This document shows, piece after piece, positions 1-8,926 of a DNA stretch of 64,000 nucleotides; position 1 is the first letter of the stretch; every line of letters begins with the position of its first letter. The notes under the pieces are model-generated. The model worked only from the letters and a program-made list of their open reading frames with translations. It did no database searches and was not told the origin of the DNA. Source of the DNA: Methylacidiphilales bacterium. Lineage in GTDB: Bacteria > Verrucomicrobiota > Verrucomicrobiia > Methylacidiphilales > UBA1321. The translations under genes were made by a program, and so were the position numbers. Location: the NCBI GenBank assembly GCA_021272165.1, contig JAJSLK010000025.1, positions 1 through 64,000 of the forward strand, written 5' to 3'.

Positions 1-101
1 TGGGCAAGCACGGGAACGAAAGAATGATCGGAACTTACGTGAAACAACAGGGCCACACGTACAAAAAGCTTCATGAGGACTATCAACTGGTTCTATTCTG
101 A
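1..101 (+). CDS. C-terminal fragment of an unidentified protein
   Basis: An open frame enters from the left window edge (first full codon at base 3) and ends at TGA 99-101, giving about 32 residues that are basic and end in LVLF. The stop lies 9 bases before a terminator hairpin, which supports a real gene end. The family cannot be recognised from so short a tail. The next gene, mlaD, is on the other strand and convergent. Confidence 0.4.
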   Translation, partial: GKHGNERMIGTYVKQQGHTYKKLHEDYQLVLF

Positions 102-110
102 ATCGGCAAT

Positions 111-138
111 ACCCCGCTGCTTGCGGCGGGGTTCTTTA
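111..138 (+). terminator. Rho-independent terminator between convergent genes
   Basis: A 7-bp perfect stem (ACCCCGC 111-117 with GCGGGGT 126-132) with an 8-base loop is followed by a T-rich stretch (132-138). It sits between the plus-strand gene ending at 101 and the minus-strand mlaD ending at 136. The T-tract side favours termination of the plus-strand transcript; the hairpin could serve both directions. Confidence 0.7.
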
Positions 139-774
139 TTCGCCATATTTTTTGGTGCTCGGCCACAACAGACGCCACGGTTCCCGCTTCAGCGTGTCGG
201 TCATTTGCTCGGCGTTCTGGATCGTCTGTTTGATCTGCGAATGATTCAGCGTATCCATCAAAAGATGGGCATTCCGCAAGGTTTCAGCCAAATCGGATCC
301 GGGCCCCATGAGTTGCTGCAACTGCTTGGAAACCGCTTCGGAAACATCGGGCACCCGCTCTCCGGCGAACTCCGCACGGTCCGGCGCCACGCCCGTTGCC
401 GGGTCGCCATGAACGAAATCGATCACCTGCTGGCCCATAAGTGACTGTTGGGTCAGGTCAACAGTGACATTGCGATAAATCTGCGCCTTTCCGTCCACCT
501 CAACTTCGATAGCCACTTCATCCTCGAGATGTCCTGGCGGCCGCTCGGACAACGGCACGGGAGATTCCATTTTCGTCACTTTTCCAATTTCGCGTCCAGC
601 CAGCAAAACGGGAGCGCCGGGGCGGATGCCGCCCGCATTGTCGTAATAAATCTTGTAGGTCTTGATGTGCTTCACCAGTCCCGGCGCAGCCAGGACTGCG
701 AGCACTCCCAAAAGAATCCCGGCGCTGGCCAGGACCAGCAGGCCCGTCGTGATTTCGTTTCTATGAATTTGCAT
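136..774 (-). CDS. mlaD: MlaD-type MCE-domain substrate-binding protein
   Basis: Periplasmic lipid-binding subunit of a retrograde phospholipid (Mla-type) ABC transporter, anchored by one N-terminal membrane segment (about residues 9-30). The MCE domain follows, with the hallmark run GGIRPGAPVLLAGREIG near residues 47-63; the C-terminal part is helical and polar. About 212 residues. The ATG at 774 was chosen because it has a GGAG ribosome site about 9 bases upstream and overlaps the end of mlaF by 14 bases; a longer open frame to 873 lacks such a site. It is last in the order mlaE-mlaF-mlaD. No mlaB (STAS) or mlaC gene is seen here. Naming as Mla rather than another MCE system rests on gene order and is likely but not proven. 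Confidence 0.85.
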   Translation of the reverse strand: MQIHRNEITTGLLVLASAGILLGVLAVLAAPGLVKHIKTYKIYYDNAGGIRPGAPVLLAGREIGKVTKMESPVPLSERPPGHLEDEVAIEVEVDGKAQIYRNVTVDLTQQSLMGQQVIDFVHGDPATGVAPDRAEFAGERVPDVSEAVSKQLQQLMGPGSDLAETLRNAHLLMDTLNHSQIKQTIQNAEQMTDTLKREPWRLLWPSTKKYGE

Positions 775-1540
775 GATGCAGTTCTCCGGTTCGTTCATGC
801 GCAAGGTAAGGCGCCAGAAATTTTTGAATGACCTTGTTGTCCGTTCCCTTGATCTCGTCTGGGGTCCCGTCAAAAATGATTTTTCCCTTGTCGAGAAACG
901 CCATTCGCGAAGCGACCGCGAAGGCGCTTTCCATCTCGTGCGTCACGACGATCGACGTGACATTATGCTCTTCCTTCAGCTCCAGAATCAGGTCGTCGAT
1001 GCGTTCAGTTGCAATTGGGTCCAATCCCGCCGAGGGCTCGTCGAAAAGCACCAGTTCCGGGTCGAGCATCAAGGCCCGCGCCAGGCCGACCCGCTTCTTC
1101 ATGCCGCCGCTCAATTCGCCCGGAAGTTTTTCCCGTGCATCCTTCAGGTCAACCAGCTCCAGCTTCTCATCGATGGCCTTGTCGATTTCCTTCGGCGTTT
1201 TGTCGGACAGTTCCCGCAATGGCAATGCCAGGTTTTCCGCCACCGTCATCGAGCTGATCAGCGCCGCGTTTTGAAAAACCATGCCGATCCGCGTGCGCGC
1301 CCGGTTTAATTCCCGCCGCTCCAGGCTCAACAGCTCCTCGCCGCGGAACATGATGGTGCCGGAGGTCGGCTCCATCAGCCGGAGGAGAAGATTCAGCAGC
1401 GTGGTCTTTCCGCCTCCACTCAATCCCATGACGACGAGCACTTCCCTTGGCTCGATTTTCAGGGTCACGCCATCGAGCACGGCCTTGTCTCCGTACTTCA
1501 GTTTGAGGCCGTTGATTTCAAGAAAGGCGCGATTTTTCAT
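761..1540 (-). CDS. mlaF: MlaF-type ABC transporter ATP-binding protein
   Basis: ATPase subunit that powers lipid transport by the MlaE permease on the cytoplasmic face of the inner membrane. Visible motifs: Walker A GLSGGGKTT (about residues 39-47), Q-loop in MVFQN, signature LSGGM, Walker B LVLFDEP and the H-loop histidine in VVTHEM. At 259 residues it is full length for the family. It overlaps mlaE upstream by 4 bases (ATGA) and mlaD downstream by 14 bases, so the three genes are translationally coupled. Signature LSGGMKKR is typical of MlaF/Ttg2A-like ATPases. Confidence 0.93.
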   Translation of the reverse strand: MKNRAFLEINGLKLKYGDKAVLDGVTLKIEPREVLVVMGLSGGGKTTLLNLLLRLMEPTSGTIMFRGEELLSLERRELNRARTRIGMVFQNAALISSMTVAENLALPLRELSDKTPKEIDKAIDEKLELVDLKDAREKLPGELSGGMKKRVGLARALMLDPELVLFDEPSAGLDPIATERIDDLILELKEEHNVTSIVVTHEMESAFAVASRMAFLDKGKIIFDGTPDEIKGTDNKVIQKFLAPYLAHERTGELHHANS

Positions 1541-2349
1541 GGGAAAAGAAGAACGAGAAAAATGTTAATCACCGAATCAAACGCGATGACGCTGCTTACC
1601 GCCGTGACCACGCTTGAGGTCGTCGCCACGCCCACCCCCACCGCGCCTCCTTTGACGCCCAGCCCCTTGTAACAGGAGATCAGTCCGATCAGCGCCCCGA
1701 ACACGAAGCTTTTAAAGACCCCCGCCAGAATGTCTTTCACCATCAGGTTCAGCATCACCTGGTCGAAAAAGAAGCTATAACCGAGTTGCAGCATCAGGTC
1801 GGAAATGAAGGCCCCACCACAAATTCCCGACAGGGTTGAGAGGACTGCCAGGCACGGCGTCATGCAGAAAATCGCCAACCAGCGCGGTGTCACCAGGTAA
1901 CGCAGAGGTCCGATTCCCATCGCTTCCAAAGCGTCGACCTCACCGCCGGCGATCATGGCTCCCAACTCCGCCGTGAAGGCTGCCCCGATCCGCGAAGCCA
2001 GCACGATCCCAGTGAAAAGCGGGCCCATTTCCCGCGTGAACGCGATCCCCACCACGGGCGGCACCAGCGTCGTCACACCGAATTTTTGCAATTGATATCC
2101 CGTCAAAAGCGCCATCGTCAGGCCGACAAAGACCGAAAGCAAAATCACCATCGGCAGGGATCCCACCCCCACCCGGGCGGTCTGGAAAAAGAAATCGGCC
2201 AGCCGAAACGGCGGCCGCCGCTCCGCCACCCGATCTCCAATTTCCGCCGCGGTATTGCCGGCCAGCCAGGTCAGGCTGCCCAGTTCTTCCAGAAACGCGA
2301 GGGCCTTTCCCCCGACTCTCGCGACAAAAGCTTCAGCGGGATTGTTCAT
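1537..2349 (-). CDS. mlaE: MlaE-type ABC transporter permease
   Basis: Integral inner-membrane permease of the Mla lipid transport system (MlaE/YrbE family). It has about five hydrophobic segments, the conserved central run GIAFTREMGPLFTGIVLASRIGAA near residues 120-145 (family signature) and GEVDALEAMG shortly after. About 270 residues. Two in-frame ATGs occur (2364 and 2349); 2349 is preferred because a GAGG lies just before it. It is the first gene of mlaEFD and no gene is seen upstream within about 225 bases (2350-2575), which probably holds the promoter. Confidence 0.92.
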   Translation of the reverse strand: MNNPAEAFVARVGGKALAFLEELGSLTWLAGNTAAEIGDRVAERRPPFRLADFFFQTARVGVGSLPMVILLSVFVGLTMALLTGYQLQKFGVTTLVPPVVGIAFTREMGPLFTGIVLASRIGAAFTAELGAMIAGGEVDALEAMGIGPLRYLVTPRWLAIFCMTPCLAVLSTLSGICGGAFISDLMLQLGYSFFFDQVMLNLMVKDILAGVFKSFVFGALIGLISCYKGLGVKGGAVGVGVATTSSVVTAVSSVIAFDSVINIFLVLLFP

Positions 2350-2575
2350 GGCGCCTCGCCACACGATCCGGATAATTTGATGAAGTTCGTGAGGTTAGCT
2401 TCCCTTTGCAGGGGATATGCCAAAGCGCTCCCGTTTGTGGAAGTTCCGCTCCGCGAGAGAGAAAGAAGTTTTCGCTCAGCCCACACCCGGCATTAAGCGA
2501 TGCAATTTACCCCGCCACATTTGCCGTGCCTTGCAATTCGCATCTCGCTGCGGGGTCTACTTCGGCAATAAGTTC

Positions 2576-2986
2576 TTAATTCAGCTCGGCATTAATTCCG
2601 CCCGAACCATGCCGCGGTTGCCGGGAAAGGATTTCGCTCCGCTGCAGCTTTAAAGCTTCCAGCGCATGCCGTTCCTGCGGCGCCAGCCACGCCTCATTCA
2701 GCCGCCGCAGCCACGTTTTCGTCTGGATCATCAACCCGCAATTGATGATCGCCAGAAACGACGTCACGCTGATCATCACCACCCCGAAAACCGGTAAACG
2801 GTCCGCCGCGTCGAGGGTGAACAGCGCCTGAAAAACCAGCAGCAACGCTATGGCCAGGTAAAGAATCGTCACCTGCCGTTTCAATTCCCGGTCTGCCTTT
2901 TTCAGGTACTCGGTCGAGCGGAGGATATGGGCCTCCAATTGCTGCTCCCGTATTGCAACGTCCTGAAGAGATTCCTCAACACTCAT
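2576..2986 (-). CDS. Small two-helix membrane protein, unknown function
   Basis: About 136 residues. The N-terminus is charged and probably coiled coil (residues 1-35), followed by two hydrophobic segments (about 38-60 and 68-90) and a basic, Arg-rich C-terminus. ATG 2986 is chosen because GGAGGG lies 8 bases upstream on this strand; the upstream frame start lacks one. It lies 27 bases downstream of the RNase R stop and is probably co-transcribed with it. No family is recognised. Confidence 0.75.
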   Translation of the reverse strand: MSVEESLQDVAIREQQLEAHILRSTEYLKKADRELKRQVTILYLAIALLLVFQALFTLDAADRLPVFGVVMISVTSFLAIINCGLMIQTKTWLRRLNEAWLAPQERHALEALKLQRSEILSRQPRHGSGGINAELN

Positions 2987-3013
2987 AATTTGCCCTCCGC
3001 ATAGGATGGACAA

Positions 3014-5320
3014 TTAAACACGTGTTGGCGATAAAAGTTTTAATAAGCTTTGTTTAGTCACTTTGAAGTCAACTTGATGCCGCGCTAGGTCGACACTCGC
3101 CACCTCCACCTGCAGCGTTTGGCCCGCTCGCAGCGTGACCTTGGTTCGCTGACCATTTAATTCAAGTCGTTGGGGCTGAAATATAAACAAATCTCCTTCC
3201 AAGGCTGAAATCGGAACAAACCCCTGCACCAGAAACTCCGGCAACTGCACCAGTAATCCTCCCGACCGCGCTTCCAGCACCAGCGCCTGGAAGGATGTCC
3301 GCTTTGTTGTGTGAGCCTGACGATCGAAATATTCGAGCTTCTTGAGCTTGATCGATTCCTGCTCCGCCTCCGCCGCCTGTCGTTCCGTATTGGAAAGGTG
3401 TATACTCAAGCGCGACAAACTATCATAACTCGAATCCCCCGCATCGCGCGGATGGCCGAAAAGCAGACGGTGCGCAACCAAGTCCGAATAGCGCCGGATC
3501 GGCGAGGTGAAATGGGTATAGTTGATCTTCGCCAGGCCATAATGCCCGATCGGCTTCGGACTGTACATCGCCCGCTTGAGCGACTTCAGCAGCCCGATCT
3601 TCACCACGCTCTCGCCCGGCTGGCCTCGCACGCGATTGAGCAGCTTTTGGATTTCGCCCCGCTGCGTCAGGTCGCCGCACGCGAAGCCCATCGACTTTGC
3701 TTGTGCGCGAAAATCCTCCAGCCGGTCCGGATCGGGATTTTCGTGGATGCGATAAATTCCCGGCCGGCTGCGCCGCTTCAATTCCAGCGCCACGACTTCG
3801 TTCGCCAGCAACATGAACTCTTCGATGAGTTGATGGGAAATATCATTCTCCGTCCGTTCCAGGTGCGTCGGAATTCCCAGTTCGTTCACGCGCACCTTCA
3901 CCTCGGGAAAATCAAGGTCCAGCGCGCCCCTGGCAAACCGCCGCCGCCGCAACGTCTGCGCCATTTCATTCAGCGCATGGAGATGGCCCGCCATCGGCAG
4001 GGTAGCCGGTTTGTGCAGCAGAGCAAAGGCCTCCTGGTAGGTGAAGCGCCGCGCGCTGTGGATCACCCCCGCTGCGAAACGGAACGACTTGATCTCGCCC
4101 CGCCGATCCAGCATCACCACCGCCGTTTTCACCAGCCGGTCAACGTGCGGCTGCAGCGAACAGATGCCGTTGCTCAATTTTTCCGGCAGCATCGGAATCA
4201 CCCGGTCCACCAGGTAGATGCTGTTGCCCCGCGACCGCGCCTCCACGTCGAGCGCCGAACCCGCCCGCACGAAGTGCGAAACATCCGCGATGTGGATAAA
4301 AATCTCGAAATCACCGTTGGGATAAGAGCGGTAGGAAAGCGCATCGTCGAAGTCCTTCGCATCGTCCGGGTCAATCGTTAGGGTGATGATCTTGCGGAAA
4401 TCCTCCCGTCGCGAAATCTCCGCCGGTGGAATGACCGCCTCGATCTCCGCTGCCTCGTGCTCCACCCGTTCCGGAAACGACGTCGGCAAATCATGCTTCC
4501 GGATGATCGAAAGCAGATCGACCCCCGGTGTGTCGGGCGAACCCAATACCTCGGTGATAACTCCCTCCGGCGGCTTCCGCCGGTCGGGCCAGTCCTTCAG
4601 TTCCACCACCACTTTTTGTCCCAGCGGCGGCGTGCCCTGTGGAGGCGGCACGCTGATGTCGTGCGGAATCCGCGTTTCGTCGGGAATAACGTAGTAAAAC
4701 ATCGGCGTCTTCTTCAGCGTCCCCACCAGTTGGCGCCGTTTCCGTTGCAGCACTTTTACCACCTCGCCCCGCGGCCGATGATCGCGCTGCCGCCCGCCCC
4801 GCTGCTCCTTCAATCTTGCCAGTACCAGGTCGCCATGAAACGCCGTCCCCGTGTCCTCCGCCGCAACGTAAAAATCAGGCTCAGCCGGGTTGACCGGCAC
4901 CAGAAATCCGAATCCCCGTTCGTTCATCTGCAAAATGCCCGCCGAATAGCCGAGACGGCGCGGCTGCACATAAAGCCGGTGCCGCACCTGCATCACCCGC
5001 CCCGTCTTTTCCTCCTCGGTCAGGAACGCGATGAATGCGCCCGTCTCTTCCGCCGGCACATGCAGCCTGCGGGCCAGTGCCTTTTCATCGAGCGGCTGGT
5101 AGTTCGGCTCCGCCAGCAACGGACCCATCGCTTCCCGCCAGTGAAGCGGCGCGTGCGGTTTCCCCTGCGCGGGTTTGGCCGGGGGCCCGGCATGGCGGGC
5201 TTGGGGTCGCGGTTGATGCCGCTGGGCCTGCGGTCTCGCCGAATGACTTTTCTGCTTCGGAGGACGCTCCGGGCGGGAAGGGGATTTGGTTTGGGATTTT
5301 CGCCGCCGCGGTCTGTTCAT
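3014..5320 (-). CDS. rnr: Ribonuclease R (RNB-family 3'-5' exoribonuclease)
   Basis: Processive 3'-5' exoribonuclease for structured RNA. Order of domains: a basic, Pro/Arg/Lys-rich low-complexity tail (about residues 1-60), winged-helix region, OB cold-shock domains with GFGFLVP, the RNB catalytic domain with the metal-binding aspartates in DPDDAKDFDDA, then a C-terminal S1 domain with VQGFVPIS. About 768 residues, normal for RNase R. ATG 5320 is preferred (GGGGA just upstream) over an ATG at 5353. The RNB domain also carries RNSIYLVDRVIPMLPE, typical of RNase R/II. It is followed by a small membrane protein gene. Confidence 0.95.
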   Translation of the reverse strand: MNRPRRRKSQTKSPSRPERPPKQKSHSARPQAQRHQPRPQARHAGPPAKPAQGKPHAPLHWREAMGPLLAEPNYQPLDEKALARRLHVPAEETGAFIAFLTEEEKTGRVMQVRHRLYVQPRRLGYSAGILQMNERGFGFLVPVNPAEPDFYVAAEDTGTAFHGDLVLARLKEQRGGRQRDHRPRGEVVKVLQRKRRQLVGTLKKTPMFYYVIPDETRIPHDISVPPPQGTPPLGQKVVVELKDWPDRRKPPEGVITEVLGSPDTPGVDLLSIIRKHDLPTSFPERVEHEAAEIEAVIPPAEISRREDFRKIITLTIDPDDAKDFDDALSYRSYPNGDFEIFIHIADVSHFVRAGSALDVEARSRGNSIYLVDRVIPMLPEKLSNGICSLQPHVDRLVKTAVVMLDRRGEIKSFRFAAGVIHSARRFTYQEAFALLHKPATLPMAGHLHALNEMAQTLRRRRFARGALDLDFPEVKVRVNELGIPTHLERTENDISHQLIEEFMLLANEVVALELKRRSRPGIYRIHENPDPDRLEDFRAQAKSMGFACGDLTQRGEIQKLLNRVRGQPGESVVKIGLLKSLKRAMYSPKPIGHYGLAKINYTHFTSPIRRYSDLVAHRLLFGHPRDAGDSSYDSLSRLSIHLSNTERQAAEAEQESIKLKKLEYFDRQAHTTKRTSFQALVLEARSGGLLVQLPEFLVQGFVPISALEGDLFIFQPQRLELNGQRTKVTLRAGQTLQVEVASVDLARHQVDFKVTKQSLLKLLSPTRV

Positions 5321-5461
5321 CAGTTCCCCATTACCGCACGCTGCGGCTGACATGTCGAGCGATGCCGAAGGAGGGTAAGGTATTGTTTAATCTCTTGGGT
5401 TGGATTCCCCGAAGCTTGCTTTGGCTTGGCTACCACGGAGCTTGTTTCGAGGTTCTTTACG

Positions 5462-5559
5462 AATTCCATCATCCCGAGCTTGTCGAAGGATCAGCCTCCA
5501 GAAGATGATCGTTGCTCCCAAGGCAGCTGATCCTTCGACAAGCTCGGGATGATGGAATT
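5462..5559. repeat. Dispersed palindromic repeat, copy 1 (perfect 34-bp arms)
   Basis: Bases 5462-5495 are an exact inverted copy of 5526-5559 (34 bp), separated by a 30-base loop (5496-5525). The core of the right arm, CCTTCGACAAGCTCGGGAT, recurs in copies near 30.0 and 59.8 kb. The loop is closely similar to that of the 59.8-kb copy, so the whole element, not only the arms, is repeated. It lies in the gap between the divergent rnr and M32 peptidase genes. As RNA it would form a very stable hairpin on either strand. Confidence 0.9.
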
Positions 5560-5602
5560 TTGAAGCGGTTTCACTACTATTCCGTCAACATTGTCCCCAG
5601 CC

Positions 5603-7099
5603 ATGAACGCCTACGAATCGCTCCAGCAACGCTCCCGCGAAATTGCCCTCTACAACAGCGCCGCCAGCGCGTTGACCTGGGACCTCGAAATCTACATGCC
5701 GCCAAAGGCCGGGCCCTACCGCGCCGAGCAGCTTAGCCAGCTTGCCGGACTGGCCCATCGGCTCGGCACCGCATCCGAAGTCGGCGGCTGGATCAAGCAA
5801 TGCGAGGACAAGCTGCCCGCCTGCGCCGACGAGGAGGAAACAGCCCTCCGCGCCGCCAACGTCCGCGAATGGCGCCGCGATTACGACCGCGCCACGAAGC
5901 TCCCTCAGCGTCTCGTCGAAGATCTCGCCAAGACCACCTCACTGGCCCGCGAAGCCTGGGTCCAGGCGCGCCGCGAATCAAATTTTGCCGCCTTCGCCCC
6001 CTGGCTCGAAAAAATCCTCAGCCTCGTCCGTGAGCAGGCCCAAAGCTGGGGCTACGCCGACTGCGCCTATGATGCGCTGCTCGAAGGTTACGAGCCCGGC
6101 GTCCGCGTCGCCGATCTCGTCCCCGTCTTTGCCGATCTCCAGAAGCAGCTAAGCCCGCTTTTGCCCCAGCTCGAAAAAATTACCGCCGCGGTCGATTCCG
6201 CCCTGATTGAAGGCGATTACCCGGTCGCCGGACAGCAGGCCCTCAACCGCCGCGTCGCCGAGGCGATGGGTTTCGATTTCGGCGCCGGTCGGATCGACAC
6301 CACCGTCCACCCCTTCTGCACCGAGCTCGGGCCGCACGATTGCCGCCTCACCACCCGCTACAACGAACGCGATTTCACCGGTTCCCTCTTCGGCATCATG
6401 CATGAAGCCGGACATGGCCTCTATTCCCAGGGCCTGCTGCCCGAGCATTACGGCACGCCGATGGGCACCTATCTCTCGCTCGGGATCCATGAATCGCAGT
6501 CGCGCTTGTGGGAAAATCAGGTCGGCCGCAGCCGCACTTTCTGGGCCCACTGGTACCCCGTCGCATGTGAACAATTTCCCGGCCTCGCCGCCCTGCCGCT
6601 CGACGAATTCTGGCTCGCCGTCAATCGCGTCAAGCCCAGCCACATCCGCGTCGAGGCCGACGAGGCGACCTACAACCTCCACATCATTCTCCGCTTCGAG
6701 ATCGAGCAGCGCCTTGTCTCCGGTGCTCTCGCGGTGGCCGATCTCCCCGCCGCCTGGAACGCCCGCTTCGAGGAAATCTTCCAGATCCCGGTCCCAGACG
6801 ATGCCCGCGGCTGTCTTCAGGATACTCATTGGGCCATGGGAGCCATCGGCTATTTCCCCACCTACACGCTCGGCACCCTCAACGCCGCCCAACTCTTCTC
6901 CGCCGCGCTCCGGCAGGTACCCGGTCTTGACGCCGATCTCCAGAAAGCCGAATACAAACGGCTTCTCGCGTGGCTCCAGGAAAAAATCCATCGCCCTGCC
7001 CGTCGTTACTCGCCCGCTGAGCTCATGACCCTTGCCACCGGCGAGCCGACCCGCGCCACCTACTTCATGGACTACCTGAAATCCAAGTACGGATTGTAG
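5603..7099 (+). CDS. M32-family carboxypeptidase (Taq-type)
   Basis: Cytoplasmic zinc metallocarboxypeptidase that removes C-terminal residues from peptides. The zinc motif HEAGH is at about residues 267-271, followed by the M32 signature IHESQSRLWEN; the C-terminal half carries the conserved helical peptidase fold. About 498 residues, the usual length. ATG 5603 is preferred over an upstream TTG (5591); no clear ribosome site is seen for either. No signal peptide. It stands alone between a palindromic repeat and a lower-GC regulatory gene pair. Confidence 0.95.
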   Translation: MNAYESLQQRSREIALYNSAASALTWDLEIYMPPKAGPYRAEQLSQLAGLAHRLGTASEVGGWIKQCEDKLPACADEEETALRAANVREWRRDYDRATKLPQRLVEDLAKTTSLAREAWVQARRESNFAAFAPWLEKILSLVREQAQSWGYADCAYDALLEGYEPGVRVADLVPVFADLQKQLSPLLPQLEKITAAVDSALIEGDYPVAGQQALNRRVAEAMGFDFGAGRIDTTVHPFCTELGPHDCRLTTRYNERDFTGSLFGIMHEAGHGLYSQGLLPEHYGTPMGTYLSLGIHESQSRLWENQVGRSRTFWAHWYPVACEQFPGLAALPLDEFWLAVNRVKPSHIRVEADEATYNLHIILRFEIEQRLVSGALAVADLPAAWNARFEEIFQIPVPDDARGCLQDTHWAMGAIGYFPTYTLGTLNAAQLFSAALRQVPGLDADLQKAEYKRLLAWLQEKIHRPARRYSPAELMTLATGEPTRATYFMDYLKSKYGL

Positions 7100-7145
7100 A
7101 TCGTGTTTTTTTCGTGGTGCAAGAGATGGGTGTTCCTCATTGAGC

Positions 7146-7182
7146 TTGACTGGAGACTTTGTGTGGTATAATTTATACCACA
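7146..7182 (+). promoter_or_regulatory. Promoter with palindromic operator for the XRE/ImmA pair
   Basis: A perfect inverted repeat, TGTGGTATA (7162-7170), three-base spacer, TATACCACA (7174-7182), overlaps a consensus -10 box TATAAT (7167-7172). A TTGACT (7146-7151) about 15 bases upstream may be the -35. The start codon is at 7196. A repressor dimer on the palindrome would block the promoter, which suggests autoregulation by the encoded XRE protein. Confidence 0.75.
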
Positions 7183-7195
7183 GTTTTGCAAAGCT

Positions 7196-7564
7196 ATGTT
7201 TGGACAATTCATCAAAGAAATTCGGGCGAAAAACCGATTAGGGCTCCGAGAATTTTGCCTTCAGAATGGGCACGATGCTAGTAATTGGAGCAAAATTGAA
7301 CGGGAGGTGTTGCTTCCACCAAAGGATGAAAAAATCCTTGTTGAGTGGGCCGGGCAGCTTGGCCTGACGCCTGGAACTGAGGACTGGTTGAAGTTTTTCG
7401 ACTACGCCTCGGTGGATGCCGGACGCATTCCAAGCCACGTCTTGGAAAACAAGGACTTGGTGGAAAAATTGCCGGCTTTCCTGCGTACACTTTCCGGGCA
7501 GAAGCCGACAAAGGAAGACTTGGAAAGGCTTCTTAAGATCATTGAAGACACCCATCGGCCCTGA
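7196..7564 (+). CDS. XRE-type helix-turn-helix transcriptional regulator
   Basis: A 122-residue DNA-binding protein. The N-terminal 65 residues fit an XRE/Cro helix-turn-helix (FIKEIRAKNRLGLREFC, then WSKIERE as the recognition region). The C-terminal half is acidic and helical, without a recognised domain. Its stop overlaps the start of the ImmA/IrrE peptidase gene by one base (TGATG), so the two are coupled. Base composition and use of TTA and AGA codons differ from the GC-rich neighbours, suggesting acquisition by transfer. It probably represses its own promoter at the palindrome 7162-7182. Confidence 0.85.
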   Translation: MFGQFIKEIRAKNRLGLREFCLQNGHDASNWSKIEREVLLPPKDEKILVEWAGQLGLTPGTEDWLKFFDYASVDAGRIPSHVLENKDLVEKLPAFLRTLSGQKPTKEDLERLLKIIEDTHRP

Positions 7565-8181
7565 TGGACGCTTCAAAATTTAAAGCGCCCTACCTCCGCA
7601 AGGAGGAAATTTGGGACAGAGTTGACAAGCTTCGAAAAGAGGCCTCATTCGGCCAGTCGTTTCCAATTGACGTTTTAGGAATGGCTGAATTCGATTTAGG
7701 GCTGGAACTTGTACCCGCCTACGGACTTCGGCAGCAATGCGACACGGAGGCAATTCTCTTGGGCGATCTCAAAACGATCCTTGTCGACAAGGAGAGCTTT
7801 ACCAATTCTAGGCAAGAGTATCGGCTCCGATTTTCTGTGGCGCATGAAATCGGTCATTTAATCTTGCACGGCGACGTGTACCAGAATATTCGCCCTCCAA
7901 CCGCGGATACGTGGGTTAGCTTTATTAGCGAGCTACCGGACGATCAATATAATTATCTTGAATATCACGCCAACGAGTTCGCCGGCCGCCTACTCGTACC
8001 CCGAGATCGCCTTGAGGCAAGCCTGGATGAGGCCCTGCAGTTAGCGAAAAGTCGAGGTATTAAGGACTGGAATGAGACAACTCTTAGTTATCTTGCCACA
8101 TATATCTCGAAGTCTTTTAATGTTTCGTCCGAAGTTATTTCACGGCGGCTTCGAATCGAGAAGCTTTGGCCGCTGAGCTAA
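7564..8181 (+). CDS. ImmA/IrrE-family metallopeptidase
   Basis: A 205-residue protein of the ImmA/IrrE family, zinc peptidases that typically cleave or inactivate a partner repressor. The zinc motif HEIGH is at residues 94-98, preceded by RFSVA, and the third ligand region is YLEYHANEFAGRLLVP, the classic second motif. Coupled to the XRE gene upstream by a one-base overlap. In known pairs (ImmR/ImmA, DdrO/IrrE) the peptidase relieves repression after a stress signal; the substrate here is inferred to be the XRE neighbour. Both genes are AT-richer than the surroundings. Confidence 0.9.
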   Translation: MDASKFKAPYLRKEEIWDRVDKLRKEASFGQSFPIDVLGMAEFDLGLELVPAYGLRQQCDTEAILLGDLKTILVDKESFTNSRQEYRLRFSVAHEIGHLILHGDVYQNIRPPTADTWVSFISELPDDQYNYLEYHANEFAGRLLVPRDRLEASLDEALQLAKSRGIKDWNETTLSYLATYISKSFNVSSEVISRRLRIEKLWPLS

Positions 8182-8295
8182 AACTTCAAATCAAGCGCGC
8201 GGTCAGCGCTCCGCCGTGGGCCGATTCGCGAGGGTGATCGGGCGAGGCTAGAAAGCGCATTGAGAGTTACAATTGCCAGGGGAACAGGTTCAGCT

Positions 8296-8922
8296 ATGCT
8301 AGCAGTTATGGATTTTTTGCCGCATCTGCCCATGTTCCGCGACGATTCACCCGAAAAAGAGGAAAAGAAGGAAAAGGAACCCAAATCCAAGCTTGAGGAA
8401 AAATTCCTCGAGACCCGCACCATTCTTCTCTTCGGCGAAATCAGCCAGAAGGTCGCGCGCGAAGTCTGCGAAAAACTCATCCTTCTCTCCTCGCTCAACG
8501 ACAACGACATCAAGCTCATCATCAATTCCCAGGGCGGCCACGTCGAGGCGGGCGACACCATCCATGACATGCTTCGTTTCGTAAAGCCGAAGGTCAAAGT
8601 CCTCGGTACCGGCTGGGTCGCCAGCGCCGGCGCTCTCATCTACGTCGCTGTGCCGACCGAAAACCGCTACTCGCTTCCCAACACCCGTTTTATGCTCCAT
8701 CAGCCCAGCGGCGGCGTTGGCGGCCAGGCCACCGACATCAGCATCGAGGCGCAGGAAATCCTCAAGATGCGCGAGCGCCTCAACAAAATCTTTTCGGTCC
8801 AGACCGGCCAGCCCGTCGAAAAAATCGAGCGAGACACTGATCGCAATTTCTGGATGAGCGCTGATGAAGCCAAACAATACGGGCTGGTGGGCAAGGTCAT
8901 TACCAGCCAGGCCGAATTTTAA
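8296..8922 (+). CDS. clpP: ClpP-family serine protease with Ser-His-Asn triad
   Basis: Proteolytic subunit of a Clp-type protease, or a paralogue. The nucleophile is Ser110 (WVASAGA) and His135 lies in MLHQPSGG, 25 residues on, exactly as in E. coli ClpP (97/122). The residue aligned with E. coli Asp171 is Asn184 (DTDRNFW), so the triad reads Ser-His-Asn, as reported for some ClpP1 paralogues. The N-terminus is lengthened by a Lys/Glu-rich segment (about residues 16-35). The start is uncertain: ATG 8296 has AGG 7 bases upstream, ATG 8308 is an alternative. The gene ends 4 bases before an exported C39-like peptidase gene. No clpX or clpA is in the window. Confidence 0.88.
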   Translation: MLAVMDFLPHLPMFRDDSPEKEEKKEKEPKSKLEEKFLETRTILLFGEISQKVAREVCEKLILLSSLNDNDIKLIINSQGGHVEAGDTIHDMLRFVKPKVKVLGTGWVASAGALIYVAVPTENRYSLPNTRFMLHQPSGGVGGQATDISIEAQEILKMRERLNKIFSVQTGQPVEKIERDTDRNFWMSADEAKQYGLVGKVITSQAEF

Positions 8923-8926
8923 GCGA

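Noticed and set aside
3311-4381. 356-codon open frame on the plus strand
   Set aside because: Opposite RNase R, Arg/His-rich shadow of a GC-rich gene.
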